A DNA stretch of 48,957 bases from Candidatus Nitrosotenuis sp. (GCA_004322465.1 SCVO01000121.1:1-48957); one strand, 5' to 3'. Positions 1-9,286 are shown, counted from the stretch's first letter. Numbers and translations: made by a program. The notes: a model not told the origin generated them from the sequence alone.

Positions 1-16
1 TCGATGAGGAAACAAT

Positions 17-949
17 ATGCAAAAAGCTCAGACTAGCTCAAGGATCAAGACGTATTACGAGCTTACAAAGCCAAAGATTTGGTATTTGCTAGTGTTTACC
101 GCGTTTGGGGCAGCACTTACCGCATCAAACTTGTACCACATTCCAATATCGCCTGCTACTTGGGGTTTAATGATATTTGGAGTAGCTGCAGGCTCTGCAG
201 CTGCAAACACTTTGACTAATTATCACGACAGGGACATAGACGCAATAATGGAAAGGACAAAAAACCGCCCCATTCCGAGTGGAAGAATTTCTCCCCCCGA
301 AAAGGCGCGTGACTTTGGTCTTGTCCTAGCTGGAATTTCTCTGGTGTGTGCGTTTGCTCTGTCATATACGGTAGGATTTTGGAATGGCATCTGGGCTGGA
401 ATTTTCATGGCGTTTGGTTTAGGAAATAACGTTTTGGTGTATTCCCATGCGCTGAAAAGAAGAAGCAGGACCAATATCATACTTGGCGGATTTTGCGGTG
501 GTTCTCCGGCAATGATCGGATATGCCGCGGTCACACTTACTGGGATTTGGGACTTGGGACTAGTCATGGCAGGATTGGTATTCATTTGGATTCCAATGCA
601 CATTTGGGCCCTGACTTTGCATTTTAAGGACGATTACAACAAGGTAAATGTCCCAATGCTAACTGCGGTACAATCTGAAAAGACATCCGCCAGAGTCATC
701 GCCATCAGCACATTAGTCATGGTTTTGTTTAGCGTGGTTCCATTCTTTTTGCACACTGAGTCAGGACAGCCGGTCATGAAAGAGATTTACCTGTACACAG
801 CAGTTGCGTCCGGCGCGCTTATGTTGCTCTTGTCGTTTTGGGTCATTGCAAAACCGTCTGAGAAGGCATCGTGGATGCTCTTCAAGTTCTCAAGCCCGTA
901 TCTTTCTGTACTGTTTATTGCGCTAATGGTAGACTCTGGCTTTAGGTAA
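17..949 (+). CDS. ctaB: Protoheme IX farnesyltransferase (heme O synthase)
   Basis: This is a 310-residue UbiA-superfamily membrane prenyltransferase that adds a farnesyl group to heme B to make heme O for terminal oxidases. The first Asp-rich motif lies at residues 68-85 (N68, D71, D73, D75, then MERTKNRP) and is characteristic of CtaB. The second region, residues 191-214, has WIPMHIWAL followed by KDDY. About eight to nine hydrophobic segments span the protein. The ATG follows a GAGGAA ribosome-binding sequence six bases upstream, so the gene may sit inside an operon that begins outside the window. Length is normal for the family. Confidence 0.93.
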   Translation: MQKAQTSSRIKTYYELTKPKIWYLLVFTAFGAALTASNLYHIPISPATWGLMIFGVAAGSAAANTLTNYHDRDIDAIMERTKNRPIPSGRISPPEKARDFGLVLAGISLVCAFALSYTVGFWNGIWAGIFMAFGLGNNVLVYSHALKRRSRTNIILGGFCGGSPAMIGYAAVTLTGIWDLGLVMAGLVFIWIPMHIWALTLHFKDDYNKVNVPMLTAVQSEKTSARVIAISTLVMVLFSVVPFFLHTESGQPVMKEIYLYTAVASGALMLLLSFWVIAKPSEKASWMLFKFSSPYLSVLFIALMVDSGFR

Positions 950-1082
950 CCGTCGAATAGCTAATTTGCCTTGTTCTTTCCAATTTGGGAAGACGATGAC
1001 CATAGTTATGTTAGAATATTGACATCTAACAGCAAAGTAATCTTGACAATGAGCAAGATAACCTAATCATAAAATTCGTTTT

Positions 1083-2261
1083 TTGGTATCGGATTTGAAC
1101 ATAGGAATTGAGCTTTTGGGAGATTTGGCTTATCTTTTGATTACATGTGCGGCAGTAGGCGCACTTGCCTACATCCTCAGGCAACCCCTGATTTTGGGGT
1201 TTTTGGTGGCAGGGATTCTGATTGGCCCATTTGGACCGTTCAGTCTTATCAAAAACATAGACATGCTGAACAATTTTTCAGATATTGCGATTGTCTTGCT
1301 GTTGTTTGGCGTAGGGCTATCATTTCCACTCTCACACCTCAAGGGAGTGGGAAAAATAGGGATCGCAGTTGCAGTAATTGAGGTTTTAGCAATGCTTGGA
1401 ATTGGATTTGCAATAGGCGCTGCGTTTGGATGGAACTTTTACGATTCAATGTTTTTGGCAGCTGCACTATCAATCAGCTCCACTGCAATAATTGTCAAGG
1501 TGTTGGAGGACACAGGTAGAATGGAAACGACGTCTGCACTTTTGCTCACAGGAGTGCTTGTAATTGAGGACATAATTGCAATCGTCATGTTAAGCGCTAT
1601 GCACTCTACGGTAATGAGTGGCTCAGTCGAATTTTCAGTGATAGTGTGGACAATGGCAAAAATCGGTATGTTTTTTGCCGGAACCCTGACGCTCGGCATA
1701 TTCATTGTTCCAAAAATATTTGATTTAATCGCAAGACTGGAGCGATACGAAATCACAATTACTTTTGCCTTAGGCCTTGCCTTTGGACTGTCGTTTCTGA
1801 CGTACAATCTTGGATTTTCGGCAGCTACTGGGGCATTTTTGGCAGGGGTGATTATCGCAGGATCAAAATTCTCAGAAGACATTTCCCTTCTAATTACACC
1901 GACGAAGGAGATCTTTACTGCGATATTTTTTGTCACCATTGGCGCACTAATGGATCTTACCCAAATTGGGACGTTTTGGATTCCAGTTGTTGTAATTACA
2001 GCGGCGGTAATATTTGGAAAGATATTTGCAGTGTACGCAGGGGTGAGATTGTTCACTGCATCAAAACAGTATGCTTTTGCAATAGGAATGAGCATGGCAC
2101 AGTTAGGGGAATTTTCGTTTATTGTACTAAAGACTGGAAAGGATCTCAATGTGATTAGCGATATGCTGTTCCCCATAGTAGGAATGGTCGTAGCAATAAC
2201 CACGTTCTTTGGAGTCATTCTAGTAAAGACCGGAACGAGAATGGTCGAAGTATACGAATAA
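1083..2261 (+). CDS. CPA2-family cation/proton antiporter (KefB/NapA-like membrane domain)
   Basis: A 392-residue polytopic membrane protein of the monovalent cation:proton antiporter-2 family, predicted to exchange Na+ or K+ for protons. It has the family's LLLFGVGLSF segment (residues 72-81), an SSTAIIVKVLED stretch (132-143), and an acidic pair E162-D163 in the transport helix where NapA has Asp-Asp and KefC has Gln-Asp. A GFSAATGAFLAG segment follows near residue 245. There is no C-terminal RCK/TrkA domain, so it is the membrane unit alone. The start is TTG; a second in-frame TTG lies four codons downstream. It has no copy of the dyad promoter seen elsewhere in the window. Confidence 0.88.
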   Translation: MVSDLNIGIELLGDLAYLLITCAAVGALAYILRQPLILGFLVAGILIGPFGPFSLIKNIDMLNNFSDIAIVLLLFGVGLSFPLSHLKGVGKIGIAVAVIEVLAMLGIGFAIGAAFGWNFYDSMFLAAALSISSTAIIVKVLEDTGRMETTSALLLTGVLVIEDIIAIVMLSAMHSTVMSGSVEFSVIVWTMAKIGMFFAGTLTLGIFIVPKIFDLIARLERYEITITFALGLAFGLSFLTYNLGFSAATGAFLAGVIIAGSKFSEDISLLITPTKEIFTAIFFVTIGALMDLTQIGTFWIPVVVITAAVIFGKIFAVYAGVRLFTASKQYAFAIGMSMAQLGEFSFIVLKTGKDLNVISDMLFPIVGMVVAITTFFGVILVKTGTRMVEVYE

Positions 2262-2335
2262 AACAATCACAGATCTTAGCGGTTCTACAATACGCTCACA
2301 AAATTTGAATTCAAAATATGATTAGAATTAAGCGT

Positions 2336-3883
2336 TTATTCTATGGTAAAAGAAGCTGTACCGATTTCCACATTGTTGTATTTAGCAGTAACGACATACT
2401 GCCCAGACAGTGAATTTGCATCAAGCATAAGCGGGACTGAAAAATCACCACTCTTTGTGATAATTCCCTTTAGATCAAACGAGATATGATCTGGTTTTGT
2501 TATTGTAAGAATCACATTTGTGCCAGTTTTGGGATCATCAACCATTCCGGATACCTCTACGTGAATTGTCTCATACGGCGACTTTTCAAATCGATAGTTG
2601 TTTAGCTGAATGGCCCCACTGCTTACTTGGACTGCACTGTTTGCGGAATCTGGTTGTACGGCAGAGGTCAATTCTGCATTTCCAGTAAGCCCAATCTGCA
2701 TTACTCCATTTCTTGTCAGATATTGGATGCCGGAAACAAAATCAGAATCGGTGATTGCCCCCTCCGACCACCATTTTGCGTTGTTTTTGATCCAAGACGG
2801 GATTTCCTTAGACTCGGATTGTTCTTGTGTGGTTTCTGGGATTATAATTATACCATGTTCTATTAGAAACTTGATTCCCAAAACAAAGTCCGAGTCACCG
2901 ATTGTGCCGTCTGCCCACCATTTTGCGTTATTTTTGATCCAAGGTGGGATTTCTATTGAGGTTTCTGGGATTTCATTGATAGTCTGTATTTTTGTTTGTG
3001 ATTTTTCATCAGTGTTTCCAAAGATGTAGAGCCAGACAATTCCAGATTGAGTCACATTTGACAAAGTGCCAGAAAGCATAATGTCGGTTTTTTGTGAAGT
3101 GATTTGCATGTTCATAATATTATATGCTCTTGCAGAAACATTTACGCCGTTTTTTACATAACCGGGATAGTCATATAGGCTACCAATCTTTTTTGTAAAC
3201 GCGCCAGAGTTGGTTTCCTCCGGAATGACTTCTTCAACCTTCATTTCGCCCCCTGCACTCTTGATGAGTTGTGCGGCAAACTCGGTCTGAAGTGGAGTTA
3301 TCACCTTGTGGTTTGCATCAGTATACGAGTAGTCAAGGTCATCTTGCGGTGTTTTGTTGCATACATTGTTGTGCCATGCGTCGGAGGAGCTCATCGCGTT
3401 AATCATGAGCTGCCCATGAAGCAGTTCATGATACAATATAACGAGATCCTCAACTTGTTTTATTTTCGGATTTCGCTCCGCGCTTGCCAGTATGGCATCG
3501 GAGTTTAGCATCAGCTCGTTTTCACAGTTGATTGCTATCTTACTATCAGATGATGTAATGCTACATTGCCAGGTATAGATACCACCGGTAGTCGTTCCTT
3601 CATGATGTCCCAGGTTGTTGTCAAATTTTGCAAGCTTTGTTCTGATGTTGGCAGTAACATTGCTGTTAAGATCACCGATATTACATGGAAATGATATTGT
3701 GATCGGTGCTGAAAATGACTCTAGCACTTTGCTTACATCTGTTTTTTGCACATTTAGTTTTGTAAAATCTGCAAGCAACCTGTTGTACAACTGCTGTTCC
3801 TGCGGGGTTGGCTCCACATAATCAGCGAATGCAGGATAGATACTTGCTGCCAACAAAAACACTACAAGAATTACAACTTTCAA
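2336..3883 (-). CDS. Secreted HEXXH protein with two WIKNxAKWW repeats
   Basis: A 515-residue exported protein of unknown function. A signal peptide (residues 1-20, ending AFA) is followed by a domain containing H152-E-L-L-H156, the zinc-binding motif of gluzincin-type metallopeptidases; E201 could be a third ligand but this is not certain. Two repeats of the form PxWIKNNAKWWxxGxIxDSDFVxGIxxL follow at residues 313-348 and 361-396, then a C-terminal beta-rich domain (about 428-515) of the kind seen in thaumarchaeal surface proteins. The start codon is TTG. It could be an envelope protease or a surface protein with a dead protease fold; the motif alone does not decide. Confidence 0.75.
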   Translation of the reverse strand: MKVVILVVFLLAASIYPAFADYVEPTPQEQQLYNRLLADFTKLNVQKTDVSKVLESFSAPITISFPCNIGDLNSNVTANIRTKLAKFDNNLGHHEGTTTGGIYTWQCSITSSDSKIAINCENELMLNSDAILASAERNPKIKQVEDLVILYHELLHGQLMINAMSSSDAWHNNVCNKTPQDDLDYSYTDANHKVITPLQTEFAAQLIKSAGGEMKVEEVIPEETNSGAFTKKIGSLYDYPGYVKNGVNVSARAYNIMNMQITSQKTDIMLSGTLSNVTQSGIVWLYIFGNTDEKSQTKIQTINEIPETSIEIPPWIKNNAKWWADGTIGDSDFVLGIKFLIEHGIIIIPETTQEQSESKEIPSWIKNNAKWWSEGAITDSDFVSGIQYLTRNGVMQIGLTGNAELTSAVQPDSANSAVQVSSGAIQLNNYRFEKSPYETIHVEVSGMVDDPKTGTNVILTITKPDHISFDLKGIITKSGDFSVPLMLDANSLSGQYVVTAKYNNVEIGTASFTIE

Positions 3884-4076
3884 TTTAACAAACGATTTCG
3901 TATATGGTACTTAAGAATTAGGATTAAGTTTGATTATGCTAGATTAAGGGTCTGGCGTTTTGGTTCCAAAAACTCGCTTTAATGTCTTAGGCCCAACCCT
4001 TGATGCCATTTGTGCCACATTTTATTGAAAATTCTTTGTCTTAATTATGCCGAATTCTCCTGCCAAGAAGATTTAC

Positions 4077-4098
4077 TGTTTATCATGCTTGATAATCA
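4077..4098 (+). promoter_or_regulatory. Dyad promoter element for CBS gene at 4138
   Basis: TGTTTATCA-N4-TGATAATCA. The proximal end is 39 bp before the ATG, and a TATA-like gaattaaaa follows near 4105-4113. Confidence 0.6.
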
Positions 4099-4137
4099 AA
4101 AAATGAATTAAAACGTATGATTCTGACAATGATTTGA

Positions 4138-4950
4138 ATGAAAATTTCCGAATTTGCACTCAGAGATCTTTTACCCCTATCGTTAACAACCATACCGTGC
4201 GTAAGCGTACAAAAACAAAGTAAAGTTCAGGAGGCCATCGCATTGCTCGTACCATACTTGGAGTCCATGACAGATTCCCTTATTGTCACAAATGGCGACA
4301 ACAAACCACTTGGAATTATAGGCGGTAGGGAAATTATTGAGTGTGTTTTATCAAATCCAACATCCAATCTTTTTGAAAGCAAGGTAGAAAGTGTAATGTC
4401 AGCTCAAATAACCAAGGTTTCAGGCACAACAAAGCTCAAAGATGTCATCGAGGAATGGAAAAAGACGGGGCGAGCGTTCTCCATAATACCAAACTTGATT
4501 GGAGGTTATTCTGCGATATCAGCTCGCAAGTTACTTGAGGTTGGAAAAAGCTCCATGACGGATATGACGATATCGGAGATGCCGAAAAAGAAATCAATTA
4601 CCTTCAAAGTTGGCGCAACTGTAAACGATATCATAAACATGATGCTAAAGCACAAAACCAGAAAATTGCTTTTGGAAAACTCAAATCAGTTCATAAGTGA
4701 TCGTATAATTATTGAAAAAATTGTAACCGACTTTGATTATCTAAAAAACACCAGCAACTTTCTTGATTTACCGGTGATTGATTTTGGCTTGGAATATGCT
4801 AAAATAATTACAAAAGATTTGAACATAAACGAGCTTTCTAGCATTATGTTCGGCATGATGCACCCATATGTGGTGTTTAAGGATCAAGCAATTAGTCCAT
4901 GGGACATTTGCCTGACCTTGCTATCAGATAGGATGCAAGAATATGCCTAG
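4138..4950 (+). CDS. Divergent CBS-domain protein
   Basis: A 270-residue soluble protein with weakly conserved CBS-like repeats. The clearest lies at about residues 15-70, with the typical pattern VQEAIALLVPYL...DSLIVTNGDNKPLGIIGGREII. A second begins near residue 85 (VMSAQITKVSGTTKLKDVIEEW), and poorer repeats follow to the C-terminus. CBS pairs usually bind adenosyl ligands as energy or SAM sensors. The repeats here are degenerate, so ligand binding is uncertain. Its stop codon overlaps the stop of the convergent gene at 4947. The ATG is preceded by a dyad element and TATA-like box at the spacing expected for a leaderless transcript. Confidence 0.7.
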   Translation: MKISEFALRDLLPLSLTTIPCVSVQKQSKVQEAIALLVPYLESMTDSLIVTNGDNKPLGIIGGREIIECVLSNPTSNLFESKVESVMSAQITKVSGTTKLKDVIEEWKKTGRAFSIIPNLIGGYSAISARKLLEVGKSSMTDMTISEMPKKKSITFKVGATVNDIINMMLKHKTRKLLLENSNQFISDRIIIEKIVTDFDYLKNTSNFLDLPVIDFGLEYAKIITKDLNINELSSIMFGMMHPYVVFKDQAISPWDICLTLLSDRMQEYA

Positions 4951-5669
4951 AGTCGAGTCCTTGGTTTATTCTTAAAACAATATTTTATGAAAAATGAGCT
5001 CGTTGCAGCAGCCAAGACAAGCAAACCACCAGTGAATTCCGGTATCACCCTCGTTCCAACAATTTCAACTTCAGTTGTTTGTTTGGTAACGATAAAAATC
5101 AGATTCGTGTATTTGCCAGATACGGAAAACTCGTATCCTTTTTCTTGTCCATTTACCAAAAGTGTGAATTTTCCCTTGTCTGCAGACAACAATTCTTGTG
5201 GAAACCGAACAGACATCACATCGGAATGAAGTATGTTGTCAAGATTGACTACTAGTGAGGATCGCTCAGAATTAATGCTCATAGATACAACTTTGGCATC
5301 ATAATCCTCGCTGCTATCTTCAGCAGTGGTTTCAAGCGTGCTTAGTCGGTATAATATTTCAAAACTTTTTTCGTCTACTTGCAATTGATATTTTTTCATC
5401 ATTAGTTGGGCCAGATCTGGATACTGGATTTGTTGAATTGATGTGTCACTGTTTGCGTCAATTCCGTTGGCTGATGTTGGCAGATAGGCAAATAATAAGA
5501 CTGTAAAAATTAGTCCGGTTGTGCGAGTATTCACCAATCTATGTAACCTAAAACTTCCCAATGTTGCCTCCAAACCCATACCATTATGAATTATGTCAGT
5601 GTGTTTTGAAGGATCATCCCTGTTTAGAAATTTGGACTCATGATATGAGCATGAAATCTGTTTTACCAT
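4947..5669 (-). CDS. PEFG-CTERM-like exported protein
   Basis: A 240-residue protein ending in IPEFTGG (residues 209-215), a hydrophobic helix and a basic tail (KNKPRTRL). This is the arrangement of archaeal PEF/PEFG-CTERM sorting signals, which mark proteins for processing by an archaeosortase. A hydrophobic segment at about residues 50-68 would be the signal peptide if translation starts at the internal ATG (position 5579, residue 31). However, the TATA-like box near 5695 and the dyad at 5707 place a leaderless 5' end at 5669. The central region is beta-rich and of unknown function. No archaeosortase is seen in the window. Confidence 0.7.
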   Translation of the reverse strand: MVKQISCSYHESKFLNRDDPSKHTDIIHNGMGLEATLGSFRLHRLVNTRTTGLIFTVLLFAYLPTSANGIDANSDTSIQQIQYPDLAQLMMKKYQLQVDEKSFEILYRLSTLETTAEDSSEDYDAKVVSMSINSERSSLVVNLDNILHSDVMSVRFPQELLSADKGKFTLLVNGQEKGYEFSVSGKYTNLIFIVTKQTTEVEIVGTRVIPEFTGGLLVLAAATSSFFIKYCFKNKPRTRL

Positions 5670-5706
5670 GACAGCTATAACTAATTATTTTATATGAATA
5701 AATTGC

Positions 5707-5728
5707 TGATTTTCACATCAGGAAAATG
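5707..5728 (-). promoter_or_regulatory. Dyad promoter element for PEFG-type gene
   Basis: The proximal site TGATTTTCA is exact and lies 37 bp before the start at 5669. The distal site is weak. A TATA-like run lies at 5691-5699. Confidence 0.4.
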
Positions 5729-5736
5729 CGAAGATT

Positions 5737-7014
5737 TTATGGCTTGCGCAGTTTTTTTAGTTCGTCTTCATCTAGTTTGAATTCTTCCTCTTCCGCATAT
5801 GCCTGTTCTGCGTGCTCGCCAATGTCCAGTCCCACTTCCTCGACTTCTTTTGATACCCGTATTCCAACCAAGAACTTGAGCGCCTTTAGTATTACAAAGG
5901 TTCCACCAAAGCCCAGTGTGCCTGCAACTGCAACGCCGATTGCCTGAGTTAGAAGCTGTGCAGGATTACCAAATAGGAGGCCATCCGGTCCGTGTGGATT
6001 TATTGCAGAGGATGCAAAGATTCCAATTGCCAGAGAACCTATGATGCCGGCAATTCCATGGACGGAGCTTACATCTAATGCATCGTCTATTTTCAGTCTG
6101 TCTTTGATTAGTAATACGCCACAGTATGATGCAAGACCTATTGCAATTCCTATGACAAATGAGTGCTCGACGCTCACATAACCAGACGCAGGTGTAATTC
6201 CCGCAAGTCCCGCAATTGCCCCATTTATTGCTGCGACGACGCTTGGTTTTCCAGTTCTCATCCATGAGAGGCCAACCCAGATCAGTGCAGAAATGGATGA
6301 AGCCATGTGAGTTACAATTACTGTATTTCCTGCGACTCCACCTGAGGCAAGGGCACTTCCTGCGTTGAATCCAAACCAGCCAAGCCAGAGTAATGACGAG
6401 CCCAAGACTGCAATTGGGATGCTGTGAGGAACCATTATTGCAGGACCATAATGTTTTCTTTTTCCAAGTACCAGCGCTGCTGCAAGTGCTCCCATTCCTA
6501 CACTTGTGTGAATTACTATTCCTCCTGCAAAGTCGTATACTCCAAGTGCACCAAGCCATCCCCCTCCCCAAATCCAGTGTGTTAGTGGATAGTAAATCAA
6601 AACAGACCAAGCTGCAATAAACAATATGAATGAGCTGAATTTCATTCTCTCAGCAATTACACCAGTAAGTAACAGTGGCGTGATTGCGGCAAACATTAGC
6701 TGAAATTTTGCAAAAAGAACTCCTGGAATGGTCGGAGCAAAGTGTAATGAGTCATTGAATGGGACATTCTTTAGAAAAACATAATCAAGATTGCCGGTAA
6801 TACCTCCAGTGTCAGGTCCAAACACCAAGCTAAACCCAAAGATAAACCACATCACACTCAAAAGTGCCAGCCCAGTGAATATTTGCATGAAAATTGAAAC
6901 TGTGTTTTTTTTCCTTAGCAATCCTGCTTCAAAAAGTCCAAGAGCTGGAATCATCAATAGTACCAGACTGCCAGCTATGAGTATCCATGCTGTGTCACCA
7001 CTGTCGATTGGCAC
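5737..7014 (-). CDS. amt: Ammonium transporter (Amt/Rh family)
   Basis: A 425-residue, eleven-helix ammonium channel that would supply ammonia to an ammonia oxidiser. The twin pore histidines are H169 (GGIVIHTSVG) and H319 (SSVHGIAG). The conserved DFAGG sequence (D161) and the aromatic gate region around FQLMF (104-108) are present. The C-terminal tail from about residue 390 is long and acidic (AEEEEFKLDEDELKKL) and could contact a PII protein. It is divergent from a PII gene across a 133-bp region that carries dyad elements facing both genes, so the two are likely co-regulated. Confidence 0.95.
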   Translation of the reverse strand: MPIDSGDTAWILIAGSLVLLMIPALGLFEAGLLRKKNTVSIFMQIFTGLALLSVMWFIFGFSLVFGPDTGGITGNLDYVFLKNVPFNDSLHFAPTIPGVLFAKFQLMFAAITPLLLTGVIAERMKFSSFILFIAAWSVLIYYPLTHWIWGGGWLGALGVYDFAGGIVIHTSVGMGALAAALVLGKRKHYGPAIMVPHSIPIAVLGSSLLWLGWFGFNAGSALASGGVAGNTVIVTHMASSISALIWVGLSWMRTGKPSVVAAINGAIAGLAGITPASGYVSVEHSFVIGIAIGLASYCGVLLIKDRLKIDDALDVSSVHGIAGIIGSLAIGIFASSAINPHGPDGLLFGNPAQLLTQAIGVAVAGTLGFGGTFVILKALKFLVGIRVSKEVEEVGLDIGEHAEQAYAEEEEFKLDEDELKKLRKP

Positions 7015-7052
7015 ATTCGTTTCGAATTATTTTTAATATATAATTGTGAGGT

Positions 7053-7074
7053 AGATTCCTAGAGATGACTATCA
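7053..7074 (-). promoter_or_regulatory. Dyad promoter element for amt
   Basis: In gene orientation TGATAGTCA-N4-TAGGAATCT, with the proximal end 38 bp before the amt ATG. A TATA-like AT-rich run lies at 7028-7043. Confidence 0.45.
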
Positions 7075-7086
7075 AACGATAATCAC

Positions 7087-7108
7087 TTGTTATCAAATGT
7101 AGAATTCA
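7087..7108 (+). promoter_or_regulatory. Dyad promoter element for the PII gene at 7148
   Basis: TTGTTATCA-N4-TAGAATTCA, proximal end 39 bp before the TTG start. Near-matches at 7066 and 7077 make this a multi-site region between divergent amt and glnK. Confidence 0.4.
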
Positions 7109-7147
7109 AAAAAAGATATTTTACTATGAACGATATCAGAAAAATTC

Positions 7148-7477
7148 TTGATAAGGCTGGAGATAATCCTTCCAAAAAATGAAGTAATGTCAATCAGTGA
7201 GGCCCTAAAACAAATCAATGTAGGCGGACTGACAGTTTCAAAAAAAAGAGGGCGCGGTAAGAACCCGCCCCCAGAAATTCACGCCTCCAAAGGAACCGAG
7301 GTTTTTGTACCTCAGTTTGGTGACAAATATGTGCTAGAAGTGCTCATTCCAGAGAGCATGGAGGAGCAGGCAATCAAGATAATTCGGGAAAATGCGACCC
7401 AAGGTAAAATCTTTGTTCATCCAGTACTACGTACGGTTGACATCAAGACAGGATCAGAAGGGGAAAAAGCAATCTAG
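7148..7477 (+). CDS. glnK: PII-family nitrogen regulatory protein with altered B-loop
   Basis: A 109-residue PII-like trimeric signalling protein, expected to sense adenylates and 2-oxoglutarate and to control the divergent Amt channel. It shares the PII fold pattern (MIRLEIILPKNEVMSISEAL, GKIFVHPVLRTVDIKTG). The T-loop region (about 37-55) has no tyrosine at the usual uridylylation site. The B-loop, normally TGxxGDGKIFV, reads ENATQGKIFV (81-90), so the GDG nucleotide-binding turn is missing. Nucleotide binding may be weakened or changed. Translation starts at TTG. A second PII at 19778 keeps the normal B-loop. Confidence 0.85.
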   Translation: MIRLEIILPKNEVMSISEALKQINVGGLTVSKKRGRGKNPPPEIHASKGTEVFVPQFGDKYVLEVLIPESMEEQAIKIIRENATQGKIFVHPVLRTVDIKTGSEGEKAI

Positions 7478-7519
7478 GTCACAGGATGAATATTTTCCGA
7501 CAAATCTAATATTTCAGAA

Positions 7520-9142
7520 TTAGACTCTGACTATTCCTTTGCTAACTAGGAATTGGATTCCTTTTATGAAATCGTCATCCGATATTGTGCCGTCTGCCCA
7601 CCATTTTGCGTTGTTTTTTATCCAAGACGGGATTTGATTTGCACTAGAAGCCGGGCCAGATGATGTCGGTGGAATCTTTAGAATTTCCTGCTTTATCAAA
7701 TATTGAATCCCAGATACAAAATCAGAATCACCGATTGTGCCGTCTGCCCACCATTTTGCGTTGCTTCGAATCCAGTTCGGGATGGCAGTTTTCGTTGTAA
7801 GTGCGGAGGAAGATACAGTTTCTGACTTTGTATCGCTTATGTCAAATTGCATACTTGCAGGCACAAATGGATCAAAGTCAAGAAATCCACTACCTGTCAA
7901 GACCAGCTGTAAAGTGTATGTTCCCTTTGATGGAATTGTGACGAGCCTTGAGTCCACGCCGCTTGGGACAATAAGCCCAAGCAGATCAGGATTGCCCCCA
8001 GCGTTAACTACAAACTCTTTTCCTGAAGAATCTTTTACGCTGTACGCGTACCGGATATCTTTTGCAAGATTTCCGGAGGGATCAAAAAATGCAAACGTAA
8101 ATGAAATGTCCTTGCTTGTTCCATATCGAGTGTCATATGATACGGTTGCTTTGTATCCGTTTGAGAATTTTATGTTGGATGATTTTATTACATTTGTAGA
8201 TTCTGGGATGATTTCGACAAGCATTGAATGCTGGTCAACATTTTGTTTGTTGATTATCTGTAATTCTTCTCCAGTCACTAGGAAGTGAATTATGTTTGTA
8301 TCCTTGCTTGAATATGGATCAAATTGTATATCCTTTGAAAAGAGCGGGATTCCATTCACGGTTCCCTTAAAGCCATTCACATTTTGATAGGGAGTAAAAC
8401 TTTTTGGGATTTCAATTTGGTTTCTTACAAGCTGCACATGCTCTGCGTGCTCCCAATGGAACGGCATCACAAATGATAACGAATTTGTTGGCTCACTAAA
8501 TTGCAAGCTGGATAATTGGTCTTGAAATGCCTTTACCGTTACAGGGGTCTCGCCATTTGCTGTTTTGAGTGAGAATTTTTGCGCTTGGGCTATGTTGATG
8601 TTCGTTTCAAAATTAATGTCTTGTGCAGTCTGGGTTTTCGGGTTTGTTGCACCAATAATGGCAACTTTGAGCACATATGTTCCACTTTTGTCAAAGACAG
8701 GTCCCGTAATTATCGGAGGATTATTTCCTGACGAAGTCAATGCACTTGGAACAATCAGATCCTTCTCTCCCTCGTATTTTGTGCATCTCCAAAGTTCTTG
8801 CTCTTCACAACCAGATACTGGTTGAACTTTCAGGTCAAGTTCGCCGTCTTTGTCAAAAAACATCTGGTTTGCAACTAGTTGATCGTTGAAATAGATTCCA
8901 ACCCTATATGTCACTCTCTCAATGTTTGTGTTACTATCACTGTCAAAGAATCTGATTTTTAGATTTGCAGTACCTATTCCCGGAGTGTAGTCAGCAGGCT
9001 CAAGTGCCGCACTTACTGTAACCTGCTTATCACCAAAGCTTACCGGTGGAGCCTGTTGACCACCATGATGCTGGGCATGTGCAAATTGAAACGAAAATGC
9101 AAATATCAACAATAATGAGAACAGCAAGATTTTTGGCAACAT
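7520..9142 (-). CDS. Secreted beta-domain protein with two C-terminal WIKNxAKWW repeats
   Basis: A 540-residue exported protein of unknown function. Residues 1-23 form a signal peptide ending AHA, followed by a His/Gln-rich mature N-terminus (QHHGGQQ). The body is made of beta-rich, probably Ig-like domains. Two repeats of the WIxxNAKWWADGTIxDxDFxxGIQxL type close the protein (about residues 457-493 and 504-540), matching those in the products at 2336 and 29473. A single Cys pair (C112 and C120 region) could form a disulphide. It is probably a surface or pseudoperiplasmic protein; no enzymatic motif is visible. Confidence 0.7.
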   Translation of the reverse strand: MLPKILLFSLLLIFAFSFQFAHAQHHGGQQAPPVSFGDKQVTVSAALEPADYTPGIGTANLKIRFFDSDSNTNIERVTYRVGIYFNDQLVANQMFFDKDGELDLKVQPVSGCEEQELWRCTKYEGEKDLIVPSALTSSGNNPPIITGPVFDKSGTYVLKVAIIGATNPKTQTAQDINFETNINIAQAQKFSLKTANGETPVTVKAFQDQLSSLQFSEPTNSLSFVMPFHWEHAEHVQLVRNQIEIPKSFTPYQNVNGFKGTVNGIPLFSKDIQFDPYSSKDTNIIHFLVTGEELQIINKQNVDQHSMLVEIIPESTNVIKSSNIKFSNGYKATVSYDTRYGTSKDISFTFAFFDPSGNLAKDIRYAYSVKDSSGKEFVVNAGGNPDLLGLIVPSGVDSRLVTIPSKGTYTLQLVLTGSGFLDFDPFVPASMQFDISDTKSETVSSSALTTKTAIPNWIRSNAKWWADGTIGDSDFVSGIQYLIKQEILKIPPTSSGPASSANQIPSWIKNNAKWWADGTISDDDFIKGIQFLVSKGIVRV

Positions 9143-9226
9143 GGTTTGATCCAGTTTTGAGCCATATTAAAAATTATTTTTTTAATTATTCAGCAGAGTA
9201 AACAATTTGGATGAAATTTACGCATC

Positions 9227-9248
9227 TGAGTATCAGTAATGATAATGT
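9227..9248 (+). promoter_or_regulatory. Dyad promoter element for usp at 9287
   Basis: TGAGTATCA-N4-TGATAATGT, ending 38 bp before the ATG. A TATA-like agtttaattac lies at 9255-9265. Confidence 0.6.
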
Positions 9249-9286
9249 AGCATCTAGTTTAATTACAATTTGGAGAGTAATCATGC

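Noticed and set aside
1439-2266. Long open frame antisense to the antiporter
   Set aside because: It is the reverse strand of a well-supported membrane protein gene; its Ser/Thr/Ile-rich composition is typical of such shadows.
5966-6610. Long Cys/Trp-rich frame overlapping amt on the same strand
   Set aside because: It is a frame-shifted reading of amt with extreme Cys/Trp/Arg content and no domain; amt itself is intact.
9184-9192. Dyad element for the secreted protein gene at 9142
   Set aside because: A single TGAATAATT-like site 41 bp upstream has no partner 13 bp away; AT-rich DNA makes single half-matches common.
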